This document shows positions 1 to 6,717 of a DNA stretch of 30,804 nt, piece by piece. The notes under the pieces are model-generated. The model worked only from the letters and a program-made list of their open reading frames with translations, was not told the DNA's origin and did not search any database. The position numbers and the translations under genes were made by a program. This DNA comes from an uncultured Collinsella sp. GTDB lineage: Bacteria > Actinomycetota > Coriobacteriia > Coriobacteriales > Coriobacteriaceae. The DNA is taken from assembly GCA_900540995.1 (NCBI GenBank), contig UQHO01000024.1:1-30804 (forward strand), given 5' to 3'. Each line of letters opens with the position of its first letter. Position 1 is the first letter of the stretch.

Positions 1-589
1 CCGAGGCCCTGGGGGTGGGGCCGGGCGCCGCCCCCCGCCGTCCCCGCCGCCGCGAAGCCGCGGATCTGGTCGCGCAGCTCCTCGATGCCGATGGGGTCGA
101 GGCCGTTGGTGGGCTCGTCGAGCACGAGCAGGCGTGGCCGGGCGATCAGCGCCAGCGCGAGCCCCAGGCGCTGCCGCATGCCCATCGAGAAGCGCCCGGC
201 GCGCTTCTTCCCGGTGTCCGCGAGGTCCACGGCGGCGAGCGCCTCATCTATGCGGCTCTCGGGAAGGCCCAGCAGCGTGGTGCGCACGCGCAGGTTCTCG
301 CGCGCGGTGAGGTTGGGGTAGAGCGGCGCCTCCTCGATGAGGCTGCCGATTGCGTAGAGGTCCTCGCGGCGCCAGGCGTGCCCGGCAAAGAGGATCTCCC
401 CGGCCGTCGGCCGCAGCATCCCGCAGATCATCTTGAGCGTTGTCGACTTGCCGGCGCCGTTGGGACCGAGCAGCCCGTACACCTCGCCCTCGCGGATATG
501 AAGGCTCACGTCGGCCACGGCGTCCTGCGCCTGGTCGCCGCGGCCGAAGCGCTTGGTGAGCCCGCGCGTCTCGAGCATGTAACCCATGG
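1..589 (-). CDS. ABC transporter ATP-binding protein (3' end cut by window edge)
   Basis: Reading the minus strand from the ATG at 589 gives an ABC ATPase open to the window edge. It has Walker A (GPNGAGKST, about residues 39-47), an ABC signature in the form FSMGMRQR, and Walker B with D-loop (LLVLDEPTNGLD). The sequence resembles bacitracin/lantibiotic-type exporters (BcrA/CcmA-like), which work with a separate membrane subunit; that partner would lie beyond the left edge. An AAAGGA ribosome site stands 7 nt before the start. After Walker B the translation becomes Gly/Pro/Arg-rich and no longer reads like the usual 'SSH' H-loop segment, although a His is kept at roughly the right place; bases 1-45 are nearly all G or C, so this end may contain sequencing errors. 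The substrate cannot be told. Confidence 0.9.
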
Positions 590-608
590 GTTTATCCTTT
601 CTCTTCCG

Positions 609-641
609 GGCGCGCGGGCCGATTCACCGTGCCCGCGCGCC
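609..641. repeat. Perfect 11-bp inverted repeat upstream of the ABC ATPase gene
   Basis: GGCGCGCGGGC at 609-619 and its exact reverse complement at 631-641 are separated by 11 nt. It lies 20 bp upstream of the minus-strand ABC start, so it would be in the leader RNA or act as an operator. No T-tract follows on either strand, so a terminator is unlikely. Confidence 0.5.
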
Positions 642-741
642 TTACCTTTCGGCTTCACCATCCATGATGGGGCGCGTTTCTAACGAAGCCGTAACGGCCG
701 ATGGGCTCTTTTGGTGCCAGCCAATCTCGACCCGCACGCAT

Positions 742-754
742 TTGCTTAAAGCAA
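742..754. promoter_or_regulatory. Palindrome TTGCTT-A-AAGCAA, possible operator
   Basis: A perfect 13-bp odd-centred palindrome lies in the 386-bp divergent intergenic region (590-975) between the ABC gene and the phosphatidyltransferase gene. It could be an operator for the ABC operon, but I could not define a matching promoter on the minus strand. Function is a guess from position and symmetry. Confidence 0.25.
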
Positions 755-856
755 CAACTTTCCCGATCGATGTAATTACCGAATCAAAACGTGTAAACCA
801 GCCACCAAAGAAGCCGAAAAATGTCGCTTTTGGAGGCTGATGTACACAAATGCAGA

Positions 857-915
857 ATCCAGCGCAGCCCAGAGGCGCCCTCCACATGTCTGGACTCTCT
901 ATGGCTGCGCTGGAT
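857..915. repeat. Long imperfect hairpin upstream of the phosphatidyltransferase gene
   Basis: ATCCAGCGCAGCC at 857-869 is an exact inverted copy of 903-915. After a small bulge, AGAG (871-874) can pair with CTCT (897-900), and TCCA with TGGA near the loop. The right arm overlaps the proposed -35 element of the next gene. No T-tract follows, so an operator, leader structure or small mobile repeat is more likely than a terminator. Confidence 0.5.
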
Positions 916-939
916 AGACATCGTCGGAACGGGTATAGT
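911..939 (+). promoter_or_regulatory. Putative promoter for the phosphatidyltransferase-garA-merR block
   Basis: TGGATA (911-916) and TATAGT (934-939) are separated by 17 bp and lie about 37 bp before the GTG start at 976. The -10 is good and the -35 moderate. Confidence 0.45.
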
Positions 940-975
940 ATCGAAAGTTTTGTCGTTAACCAGCGGGGGAGTCCT

Positions 976-1680
976 GTGGGCATCAAAAAGAAGATCAAAA
1001 AGGAGCTTATCGGCACTTCCGATTACCCGTCGAATAAGATCTTTACGATCTCCAATTTCATCACCTTTACGCGCCTGATCCTCACCCTGGTATTTCTGTA
1101 CCTGTTTGTGACGGATAACAACCGCGTCATCGCCATCGCAATCTACGCCGTTGCCGCCTCCACCGACTGGATGGACGGCCAGATCGCCCGCATGACTAAG
1201 ACGGTCTCGTGGCTCGGCAAGGTCATGGATCCCATTTGCGACCGTGCGCTGCTGTTCACCGGCGTACTTGGACTGGTGGTTCGCGGAGAGCTGCCCATCT
1301 GGGTCTGCGTGCTCATTATTGGCCGCGACATCTATCTGGGCATCGGCACGCTTATCGTTCGTCATTATCACCGTCGACCCATCGATGTCGTCTTTCCCGG
1401 AAAGATTGCCACTGCGCTGCTCATGACCGGCTTCTCGCTCATGCTGCTCGGTTTCCCCGTTATTGACGGCCTGCATCTTTTACCTTCAACCCTTAAGGCC
1501 TTCCCGGGCCTCAACGGAAGCTCGGTGCCCCTCGGCATCTTCTTTGTGTACGGCGGCGTGATCTTCTCCATGCTCACGGCTGTCATCTACTCCATTAAGG
1601 GCGGAGTGGCCATTAAACAGGCTCTCGCGCATCCCGAGGACGAGGACATCGACTTTCTGAACCCCGAAATCGAAGACTAA
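976..1680 (+). CDS. CDP-alcohol phosphatidyltransferase family membrane protein
   Basis: This 234-residue integral membrane enzyme carries the complete CDP-alcohol phosphotransferase signature D-x2-DG-x2-AR-x8-G-x3-D-x3-D (Asp64, Asp67, Gly68, Ala71, Arg72, Gly81, Asp85, Asp89), so it should condense a CDP-lipid with a hydroxyl acceptor, probably glycerol-3-phosphate or another polyol phosphate. Several hydrophobic segments follow a basic N-terminus. I chose GTG at 976 because GGGGGAG lies just upstream and the preceding in-frame region contains the likely promoter; a longer reading from 850 is open but looks non-coding. The order with the following FHA and MerR genes parallels pgsA2-garA-Rv1828 of Mycobacterium tuberculosis (recalled, not searched). 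A second family member occurs at 22005-22643. The acceptor alcohol is not determined. Confidence 0.88.
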   Translation: MGIKKKIKKELIGTSDYPSNKIFTISNFITFTRLILTLVFLYLFVTDNNRVIAIAIYAVAASTDWMDGQIARMTKTVSWLGKVMDPICDRALLFTGVLGLVVRGELPIWVCVLIIGRDIYLGIGTLIVRHYHRRPIDVVFPGKIATALLMTGFSLMLLGFPVIDGLHLLPSTLKAFPGLNGSSVPLGIFFVYGGVIFSMLTAVIYSIKGGVAIKQALAHPEDEDIDFLNPEIED

Positions 1681-1746
1681 TTCGTTGGGGTATGATTACA
1701 TACGGTTCATTATTTGCGGCACGTCCGCGATAAGTTAGGGGTTGTC

Positions 1747-2181
1747 ATGGACAACATGGTTAACAATATGCCTCAGAATGATAAGACTGCTGACGCTACC
1801 TGCGTATTCCGCGTGCCTTCAAGCGACGTCACCGTTCCCGACCTCATGGCCAACGTGCGCATCACCGCCCCCGTTCTGTCCATCGTCAAGGGTCCGCAGA
1901 CTGGTGCCGCCTTTGAGCTCGAGGACGACGTGACCACCATCGGCCGCGATCCTGCGAACGGCATCTTCCTCAATGACATGACCGTTTCGCGCAGCCACGC
2001 GCGCATTATTCGCGAGGGCCTCGGCGCTCGCATCGAGGACTTGGGATCGCTCAATGGCACCTGGGTCGACGGTGCCATTGTCAACGCGGCCCCGCTGCAC
2101 GACGGTTCTTCCGTTCAGATCGGTACGTTTACGCTCATCTACCACGAGAGCACGCCGGAGCGCATCGAAACCGGTGAATAG
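1747..2181 (+). CDS. garA: FHA-domain protein, GarA/OdhI-like
   Basis: This small (144 aa) cytoplasmic protein has one forkhead-associated domain, about residues 45-135, with all phosphothreonine-binding landmarks: TIGRD, SRSHA and LGSLNGTWV. Ahead of it lies DATCVFR (residues 16-22), matching the ETTSVFR phosphorylation segment of mycobacterial GarA. In GarA, the phosphorylated N-terminus folds onto its own FHA domain and switches off binding to 2-oxoglutarate dehydrogenase and glutamate enzymes. Here only one threonine (Thr18) of the TT pair remains. The ATG at 1747 follows TAGGGG by 6 nt; an upstream TTG at 1714 is in frame but has no site. The next gene starts 3 nt after the stop, indicating one transcript. 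Orthology is inferred from motif and neighbourhood; the targets in this organism are unknown. Confidence 0.85.
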   Translation: MDNMVNNMPQNDKTADATCVFRVPSSDVTVPDLMANVRITAPVLSIVKGPQTGAAFELEDDVTTIGRDPANGIFLNDMTVSRSHARIIREGLGARIEDLGSLNGTWVDGAIVNAAPLHDGSSVQIGTFTLIYHESTPERIETGE

Positions 2182-2184
2182 GGC

Positions 2185-3063
2185 ATGGCCGAACGCAACT
2201 ATCTGAGTATCGGCCAAGTCGTCAACCTACTTCGAGGCGCATACCCCGATCTTTCGAACTCAAAAATTAGATTTCTAGAGGATGAGGGGCTCATTACCCC
2301 TCATCGTACGCCTAAGGGATACCGTCAGTACTCCAAGGAGGACGTTGATCGCCTGGAGGTCATTCTGCACCTGCAGAAGACCCGCTATATGCCGCTCAAC
2401 GTGATTAAGCAGCGCTTGGAAAACGCCACGGACCTGTCAACGCTCGCTTACGAGGTGGGCTTGCTGTCCGATGTTCCGCTCAAGACGGAGCCCAAGGAGA
2501 CTAAGCAAAAGCTGCATCCTATCGAGACCATTCCCGATATGCTGGGCGTCGAGATTTCGTTTATCCGCTCGCTCGCCGAGAACGACCTCATTCGCATCAT
2601 CAAGAGTCCGCAGAATCGTGAGCTCGTCGATGGTCGCGATTTCCCGATCATCCGTTACTGCTCCGAGCTGTCACGCTTCCATATCGAGCCGCGCAACCTG
2701 CGTCAGTATGTGTCTTCCGCCAACCGCGAGTCCTCGATGTTTGAGCAGGTGCTCGTGAGCATGCTCGGCATGGATACCTCCGATGACGAGCGCGACGCCA
2801 AGCTCGAGCGTGCGTTTAAGAAGCTTCACGACCTGACGGAGGGCGTGCACACCGCGCTGCTCAAGAACCGCGTTTTTGAGTCGCTCAACGCCGTGGTCGA
2901 AGACGCCGACATCGATGCACTCGATGAGGAAATCACTCGCTCCGAGTCCACCAAGGCCAAAAACGAAGAGACAGCCGGGCCGGCTTCGCACGAGGATTCT
3001 CTCGTAAAGCCGCTCAAAGTCGTCGCCCCTTCGCAATCCGGCACCGTCACCGCAGGCAAATAA
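2185..3063 (+). CDS. MerR-family transcriptional regulator (Rv1828-like)
   Basis: The first ~75 residues form a MerR winged helix (LSIGQVVNLL, KIRFLEDEGLITPHR, GYRQYS) with the wing and recognition helix clear. It differs from metal-sensing MerR proteins in its long C-terminal half (to 292 aa), which lacks metal-binding cysteines and ends in a low-complexity acidic and Ser/Thr-rich tail. It resembles Rv1828, the MerR protein encoded directly after garA in mycobacteria. Its start lies 3 nt behind the FHA stop codon, so translation is probably coupled and the two proteins are likely to act in one circuit. No target promoter with an obvious MerR operator was identified for it. Effector and regulon are unknown. 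Confidence 0.85.
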   Translation: MAERNYLSIGQVVNLLRGAYPDLSNSKIRFLEDEGLITPHRTPKGYRQYSKEDVDRLEVILHLQKTRYMPLNVIKQRLENATDLSTLAYEVGLLSDVPLKTEPKETKQKLHPIETIPDMLGVEISFIRSLAENDLIRIIKSPQNRELVDGRDFPIIRYCSELSRFHIEPRNLRQYVSSANRESSMFEQVLVSMLGMDTSDDERDAKLERAFKKLHDLTEGVHTALLKNRVFESLNAVVEDADIDALDEEITRSESTKAKNEETAGPASHEDSLVKPLKVVAPSQSGTVTAGK

Positions 3064-3103
3064 CAGCTGCCGAAATTTCGACAACCCATTGAAAGGTCAT
3101 GCA

Positions 3104-3634
3104 ATGTACGACTTCGAATCTCAAATCGTCGACATCCCCGACTATCCCGAGCCCGGAGTCACCTTTAAAGACATCACGCCGCTCTTTAGCAATCCCGAGG
3201 CGCTCAAAGCCATGACGGATGCCCTCGCCGAGCATTTTGCCGGAATGGGCATCACCAAGGTCGTGGGCCCCGAGGCTCGCGGCTTTATGGTTGGCGTACC
3301 GGTTGCCGTCGCTCTGGGCGCCGGCTTTGTTCCCGCACGTAAACCGGGCAAACTGCCTCGCAAAACGGTTAGCCAGAGCTATGAGCTCGAGTACGGCACC
3401 GATTCAATCGAGATTCACGCCGACGCTATCAGCTCTAAAGATACCGTGTTGATTCTGGACGACTTGGTCGCGACGGGCGGAACCGTCGAGGCAACAGGTA
3501 AACTGGTGCGAGATATGGGCGCTAAACTCGTAGGCTACGGTTGTATCCTTGAGCTTGCGTTCCTCAATCCGCGCGAGAAGCTCACGCCGTCTGGTGATGA
3601 TGTTGAGCTCTTTAGCCTGGTGACGGTGGACTAG
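3104..3634 (+). CDS. apt: Adenine phosphoribosyltransferase
   Basis: This 176-residue cytoplasmic enzyme makes AMP from adenine and PRPP (purine salvage). The PRPP-binding loop VLILDDLVATGGT is at residues 115-127, and the N-terminal IPDYPEPGVTFKDITPLF segment is typical of bacterial Apt; length is normal. I chose ATG 3104 because GAAAGG at 3091-3096 stands 7 nt upstream; an earlier TTG at 3089 would overlap that site. It follows the MerR gene by 40 bp and could be read from the same promoter. In many Firmicutes apt sits next to relA, which is not the case here. Confidence 0.95.
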   Translation: MYDFESQIVDIPDYPEPGVTFKDITPLFSNPEALKAMTDALAEHFAGMGITKVVGPEARGFMVGVPVAVALGAGFVPARKPGKLPRKTVSQSYELEYGTDSIEIHADAISSKDTVLILDDLVATGGTVEATGKLVRDMGAKLVGYGCILELAFLNPREKLTPSGDDVELFSLVTVD

Positions 3635-3666
3635 CCGTTACCCTTAGTTACTGGAAAGGAAGCTAC

Positions 3667-4773
3667 ATGCGCACAGCAAACACGCACAAAAACATGGCAC
3701 GCTGCGCTGCTACGGCAACCCTCGCTTGTGTTTTGGGCTTGGGCCTCGCGGCTCCTGCCTACGCCGATACCGCATCCGACCTTGCCGCTGCTCGTACGAA
3801 GCTCGAGCAGATCGGTACCCAGACCCAGCAGATTTACGATGAGCTCACCACGCAGACGCAGGCGCTCGATCAGACTGCTGGCGAGATCACGCAAAAGCAG
3901 CAGGAGATCGCCGATGGTCAGGCCAAGCTTTCCACCTACGTTGCCGGCGAGTACAAGACCGGAGGCATGAGCCTGCTGCAGGTTCTGACCGGTGTTGATG
4001 ACCTGGGCGATATGCTCAACCGTCTGTTCTACTACGGCAAAGTCTCCGATAAGCAGGCCCAGACCATCCAAGAGGTTAAGGACCTTAAGCAGCAGCTCAC
4101 CGATAAGCAGGCCGAGCAGGAGAAGAACGTCGCCGCCACGCAAAAGAAGGTCGATGAGCTTAACGCCCAGCAGGCCGAGGCTCAAAGCGTCGTAAACTCC
4201 CTGGACTCGCAGCTGCAGGCCGAGCTTGCCGCCGAAGCCGAGGCGAATGCCGCGCTGCAGGCCGGCATCAACGCCAGCACCGCCGAGAAGGCCACTGTAA
4301 GCCAAGAGACTGCCGGTACGACCGAGAACAACGATGACGACAAGGGTGGCGGCTCGAACCAGCCCACTCCCGCTCCCACACCGCAGCCAACCCCCGCTCC
4401 GGCTCCCACGCCGGCTCCCACGCCGCAGCCTCCGAGCCCGTCTGTTGAAGGCGGCACCGTTGTGTCGCGCGCCTACAGCAAACTTGGGTGCGCGTATTCC
4501 TGGGGCGGCATTGGACCGGACAGCTTTGACTGCTCCGGCTTTGTAAGTTACTGCCTCACCGGCCGTTATTGTCGCCTGGGCACTACCGGCACCTTTATGG
4601 GCTGGACCCGTGTGTCCGATCCGCAGCCGGGCGATGTCGTGGTCAACTCGTACCACACCGGCATCTATATCGGCAACGGCCAGATGATCCATGCCTCGGA
4701 CTACAATACGGGCGTTATTATCAGCTCTGTTGCCGCCGGCATGAACAACAACTACATCTTCGTGCGCTACTAA
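3667..4773 (+). CDS. Secreted coiled-coil NlpC/P60 peptidoglycan hydrolase
   Basis: Residues 1-33 form a Sec signal peptide ending AYA. Residues ~36-200 are a Gln/Ala/Lys-rich coiled coil of the CwlO/RipA type, residues ~232-259 a Pro-Thr-Ala linker, and residues ~263-368 an NlpC/P60 domain. The catalytic residues are visible: Cys289 (in DCSGF), His330 (in SYHTGIYIG) and His342. Such enzymes cut the D-Glu to diamino-acid bond in stem peptides and separate daughter cells; coiled-coil members are usually held inactive or activated by FtsEX, so activation by a partner is likely but not shown here. The GGAAAGGA site is 7-8 nt before the ATG. Extra cysteines (275, 296, 302) in the catalytic domain are unusual for an exported actinobacterial enzyme. 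Confidence 0.93.
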   Translation: MRTANTHKNMARCAATATLACVLGLGLAAPAYADTASDLAAARTKLEQIGTQTQQIYDELTTQTQALDQTAGEITQKQQEIADGQAKLSTYVAGEYKTGGMSLLQVLTGVDDLGDMLNRLFYYGKVSDKQAQTIQEVKDLKQQLTDKQAEQEKNVAATQKKVDELNAQQAEAQSVVNSLDSQLQAELAAEAEANAALQAGINASTAEKATVSQETAGTTENNDDDKGGGSNQPTPAPTPQPTPAPAPTPAPTPQPPSPSVEGGTVVSRAYSKLGCAYSWGGIGPDSFDCSGFVSYCLTGRYCRLGTTGTFMGWTRVSDPQPGDVVVNSYHTGIYIGNGQMIHASDYNTGVIISSVAAGMNNNYIFVRY

Positions 4774-4795
4774 GCTTTTTTAACAGCGAACGGAT

Positions 4796-4829
4796 GTGGA
4801 CCTCGCAGCTTTCGGGCTGCGAGGTCCAT
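4796..4829 (+). terminator. Strong hairpin after the NlpC/P60 gene, probable terminator
   Basis: GGACCTCGCAG (4798-4808) pairs perfectly with 4817-4827, and one more C-G pair closes a TTTCGG loop. It lies 23 bp past the stop codon. The following tract (ATTACTTTGG) is only weakly T-rich, so efficiency is uncertain. Confidence 0.65.
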
Positions 4830-4862
4830 TACTTTGGATGCAGCGCCATTTTTTGTGTGGCA

Positions 4863-4891
4863 GTCTATCTAGTTTTCAATACTAGATAGAC
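4863..4891. promoter_or_regulatory. Perfect 11-bp inverted repeat upstream of degV, probable operator
   Basis: GTCTATCTAGT (4863-4873) and ACTAGATAGAC (4881-4891) surround a 7-nt spacer. The element ends 23 bp before the TATAAT of degV, where the -35 region should be, which suits an operator. The half-sites ATCTAG/CTAGAT recur in the DUF1836 promoter. Confidence 0.55.
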
Positions 4892-4914
4892 CTCGCACAG
4901 AGCGGCAAGATGGC

Positions 4915-4920
4915 TATAAT
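4915..4920 (+). promoter_or_regulatory. -10 element of degV
   Basis: A consensus TATAAT lies 30 bp before the degV ATG. No good -35 hexamer is present at the normal distance (CTCGCA), which suggests an activator-dependent or operator-controlled promoter. Confidence 0.55.
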
Positions 4921-4949
4921 TATTGAGGAACAACTAGAAAGGACCCTCT

Positions 4950-5816
4950 ATGAGCTGGGCGCTTATTTCTGATTCGAGCTGTAACCTCCGCGATTGGCAA
5001 CCAACCGCACCTCATACAACCTATGCATTTGCACCCCTCAAGATTCGAGTGGGGGAGCGTGAGTTTGTCGATGATTTGTCACTCGATGTCCACGAGCTCA
5101 ATTGCGCTGTCCAGGCAGAGACGAGCGCCTCGTCGAGCGCATGTCCCAGTGTAGGGGAGTGGGCAGAGCTTTTTAAGCTGGCCGATAAGACGATTTGCAT
5201 GCCCATCTCCGAGGGTGTCTCGGGTAGCTACAACGCCGCCGCTACGGCACGCGATATGATCCTTGCCGAGGACCCCGAGCGCCAGATTCACCTGGTCAAC
5301 TCACGTGCCGCTGGAGGCAAGATGGACCTGATCTTCTTGCTGTTTGATCGCTATCTTGCAAGCAATCCGGATGTTTCCTTTGATGATGCTTGCAGCTATT
5401 TTGATGCCCTAGAGCAAAACAGCAAGATCCTCTTTAGCCTGTGCAACTACCAGAACCTCGCGAAGGCCGGACGAATCCCTAAGGCCGCCGGCGTCATTGC
5501 CAACAAGCTCAATATTCGCATTTTGGGAACGGCAAACGAGGCAGGCGAGATCGAACTCGTTGGGCACACGCGCGGCGAAAAGAAGATGCTCAACAAGATT
5601 ATCGACACCATGGAGGTCGAGGGCTTTGCCGGCGGCGAGGTCATCATCGACCATGTTGAGAACGAAACGGGTGCCCAGGCGCTGGCAGATCACATTGTTG
5701 AGCGTTGGCCCGGCTCTAAGGCCATCATCATGCCCTGCAACGGCCTTGATTCCTATTACGCCGAGATGCACGGCCTGATCATCGGCTATGGCATGGGCGT
5801 AGCCTCAGGACGCTAA
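4950..5816 (+). CDS. DegV family fatty-acid-binding protein
   Basis: The 288-residue protein begins with the DegV N-terminal strand and DSS motif (residues 8-10) and has the conserved SEGVSGSYNAA segment (87-97) that lines the lipid carboxylate pocket; length is standard. Members bind a fatty acid and, in Firmicutes, serve as FakB proteins that present exogenous fatty acids to the kinase FakA. No fakA is in this window, so the FakB role is an inference from family. AGAAAGGA precedes the ATG by 6-7 nt. It is monocistronic: its own promoter and palindrome lie upstream and a long inverted repeat follows. Confidence 0.9.
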   Translation: MSWALISDSSCNLRDWQPTAPHTTYAFAPLKIRVGEREFVDDLSLDVHELNCAVQAETSASSSACPSVGEWAELFKLADKTICMPISEGVSGSYNAAATARDMILAEDPERQIHLVNSRAAGGKMDLIFLLFDRYLASNPDVSFDDACSYFDALEQNSKILFSLCNYQNLAKAGRIPKAAGVIANKLNIRILGTANEAGEIELVGHTRGEKKMLNKIIDTMEVEGFAGGEVIIDHVENETGAQALADHIVERWPGSKAIIMPCNGLDSYYAEMHGLIIGYGMGVASGR

Positions 5817-5828
5817 ACCTGCAACGTT

Positions 5829-5935
5829 GGTGGGACAAAATAATCAGTAGTTCTTTGTCCCAGGGTCGATAGCGGAAGCTAGCTTGAACTCGCTATCATA
5901 CCTGGGACAAATACTACTGATTATTTTGTCCCACC
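5829..5935. repeat. Nested palindromic element between convergent genes
   Basis: The 46-bp arm at 5829-5874 and the 45-bp arm at 5891-5935 are nearly perfect inverted copies around a 16-nt centre that itself holds the palindrome AAGCTAGCTT. Each arm also contains TGGGACAAA and its complement TTTGTCCCA, so each can fold alone into a 9-bp hairpin or the whole can form one long stem. It fills the gap between degV and the DUF1836 gene, which converge. It could end transcription from both sides or be a copy of a dispersed miniature element. No T-tract borders it. Confidence 0.75.
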
Positions 5936-5948
5936 ACCTCACAAGTCG

Positions 5949-6560
5949 CTAGCTGCTAAACCCGTTGAACTTAAGATAGCTCATCAGATACGCCTTCGAA
6001 ACGAAGGACGATACCGCGCTGCGAACAAGCAGCGACTCACGCGTGACCTGATGAGCGGTATCGGGAACGGGCGTCTGCTCGACGGAAAATGCCGCACGAA
6101 TCGATGCCTCAAGCTGATCGACCACATAATCAAAGGCCGTCGGGGCATCGTAGCTCAAACGCTGGATATTAAAGAGCGCCTGAACCGCAGCAATGGGCAG
6201 CACCTGCTTAAAGATGCAAATCGCAATCAGGCGCGCAATCTGCTCGCGACCATACTGTTTTTTAACGGGGGCGGGAACCAAGCCAACCTTTACATAGTTA
6301 TTGATCATCGAAGGCGTGATAACGGGTTGCTCAACACAAATAGAAAGCGGCTCCATCCATAGCGAGACATATTCAATCACCTGGTCGCGGTAGAGCGTCA
6401 CATTGGGCAGCTGTTCATAGCGCGGCAGACTCAACGTATTGAGTTTACGCACGATATCGGACTGGATAAATGCATCGGGCAGCACCGTTGGCTGAATATC
6501 CTCAGGCTTAATGCTGACCGACGTATCGGACATCGGAATGACGTGTTTTACATGGTTCAT
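5949..6560 (-). CDS. DUF1836 domain protein, MerR-like helix-turn-helix regulator
   Basis: The 203-residue protein contains the DUF1836 core at about 55-135: VTPSMINNY-type helix (ITPSMINNYVKVGLVPAP) followed by KKQYGREQIARLIAICIFKQVL, which resembles a MerR winged helix. The remainder is helical without recognisable motifs. I chose the ATG at 6560 because AACGGAGG stands 7 nt upstream and a promoter with a centred palindrome lies just behind; a longer open frame to 6725 would run through that promoter. The family is common in Firmicutes and Coriobacteriia but its targets are mostly unknown. Autoregulation is likely from the palindrome. Confidence 0.82.
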   Translation of the reverse strand: MNHVKHVIPMSDTSVSIKPEDIQPTVLPDAFIQSDIVRKLNTLSLPRYEQLPNVTLYRDQVIEYVSLWMEPLSICVEQPVITPSMINNYVKVGLVPAPVKKQYGREQIARLIAICIFKQVLPIAAVQALFNIQRLSYDAPTAFDYVVDQLEASIRAAFSVEQTPVPDTAHQVTRESLLVRSAVSSFVSKAYLMSYLKFNGFSS

Positions 6561-6584
6561 GAGGGACCTCCGTTCATTTTCTAT

Positions 6585-6613
6585 ATTGTATTCTAGATAA
6601 TCTAGTTTTGCAT
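6585..6613 (-). promoter_or_regulatory. DUF1836 gene promoter with operator centred in the spacer
   Basis: On the minus strand, ATGCAA (6608-6613) and TACAAT (6585-6590) are 17 bp apart. The palindrome CTAGAT-A-ATCTAG (6593-6605) sits exactly at the middle of that spacer, as MerR-type operators do. This supports self-regulation by the DUF1836 protein. Confidence 0.6.
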
Positions 6614-6642
6614 ACCACGTATTACGTAACCGCAGCATAAAG

Positions 6643-6674
6643 ATGGCGTCGATGCGAACATGCATCGACGCCAT
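6643..6674 (-). terminator. Hairpin after trxB, probable terminator
   Basis: ATGGCGTCGATGC (6643-6655) and its exact complement (6662-6674) form a 13-bp stem with a 6-nt loop, 44 bp beyond the trxB stop. The following minus-strand sequence CTTTATGCT is a weak T-tract. Confidence 0.65.
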
Positions 6675-6717
6675 TATGTTAAAAGATAACAACCTTACAT
6701 AAGATATATTATCGTAC

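Noticed and set aside
586..840. 84-codon plus-strand frame in the first intergenic region
   Set aside because: No ribosome site, no motif, and it covers the leader and palindromes of the divergent genes.
3071..3080. Palindrome CGAAATTTCG between the MerR gene and apt
   Set aside because: Ten base pairs only, no promoter nearby and no second copy; could easily occur by chance.
3631..4692. 353-codon open frame opposite the NlpC/P60 gene
   Set aside because: Leu/Gly-rich antisense translation of a coiled-coil gene; the plus-strand product has a signal peptide and an intact catalytic domain.
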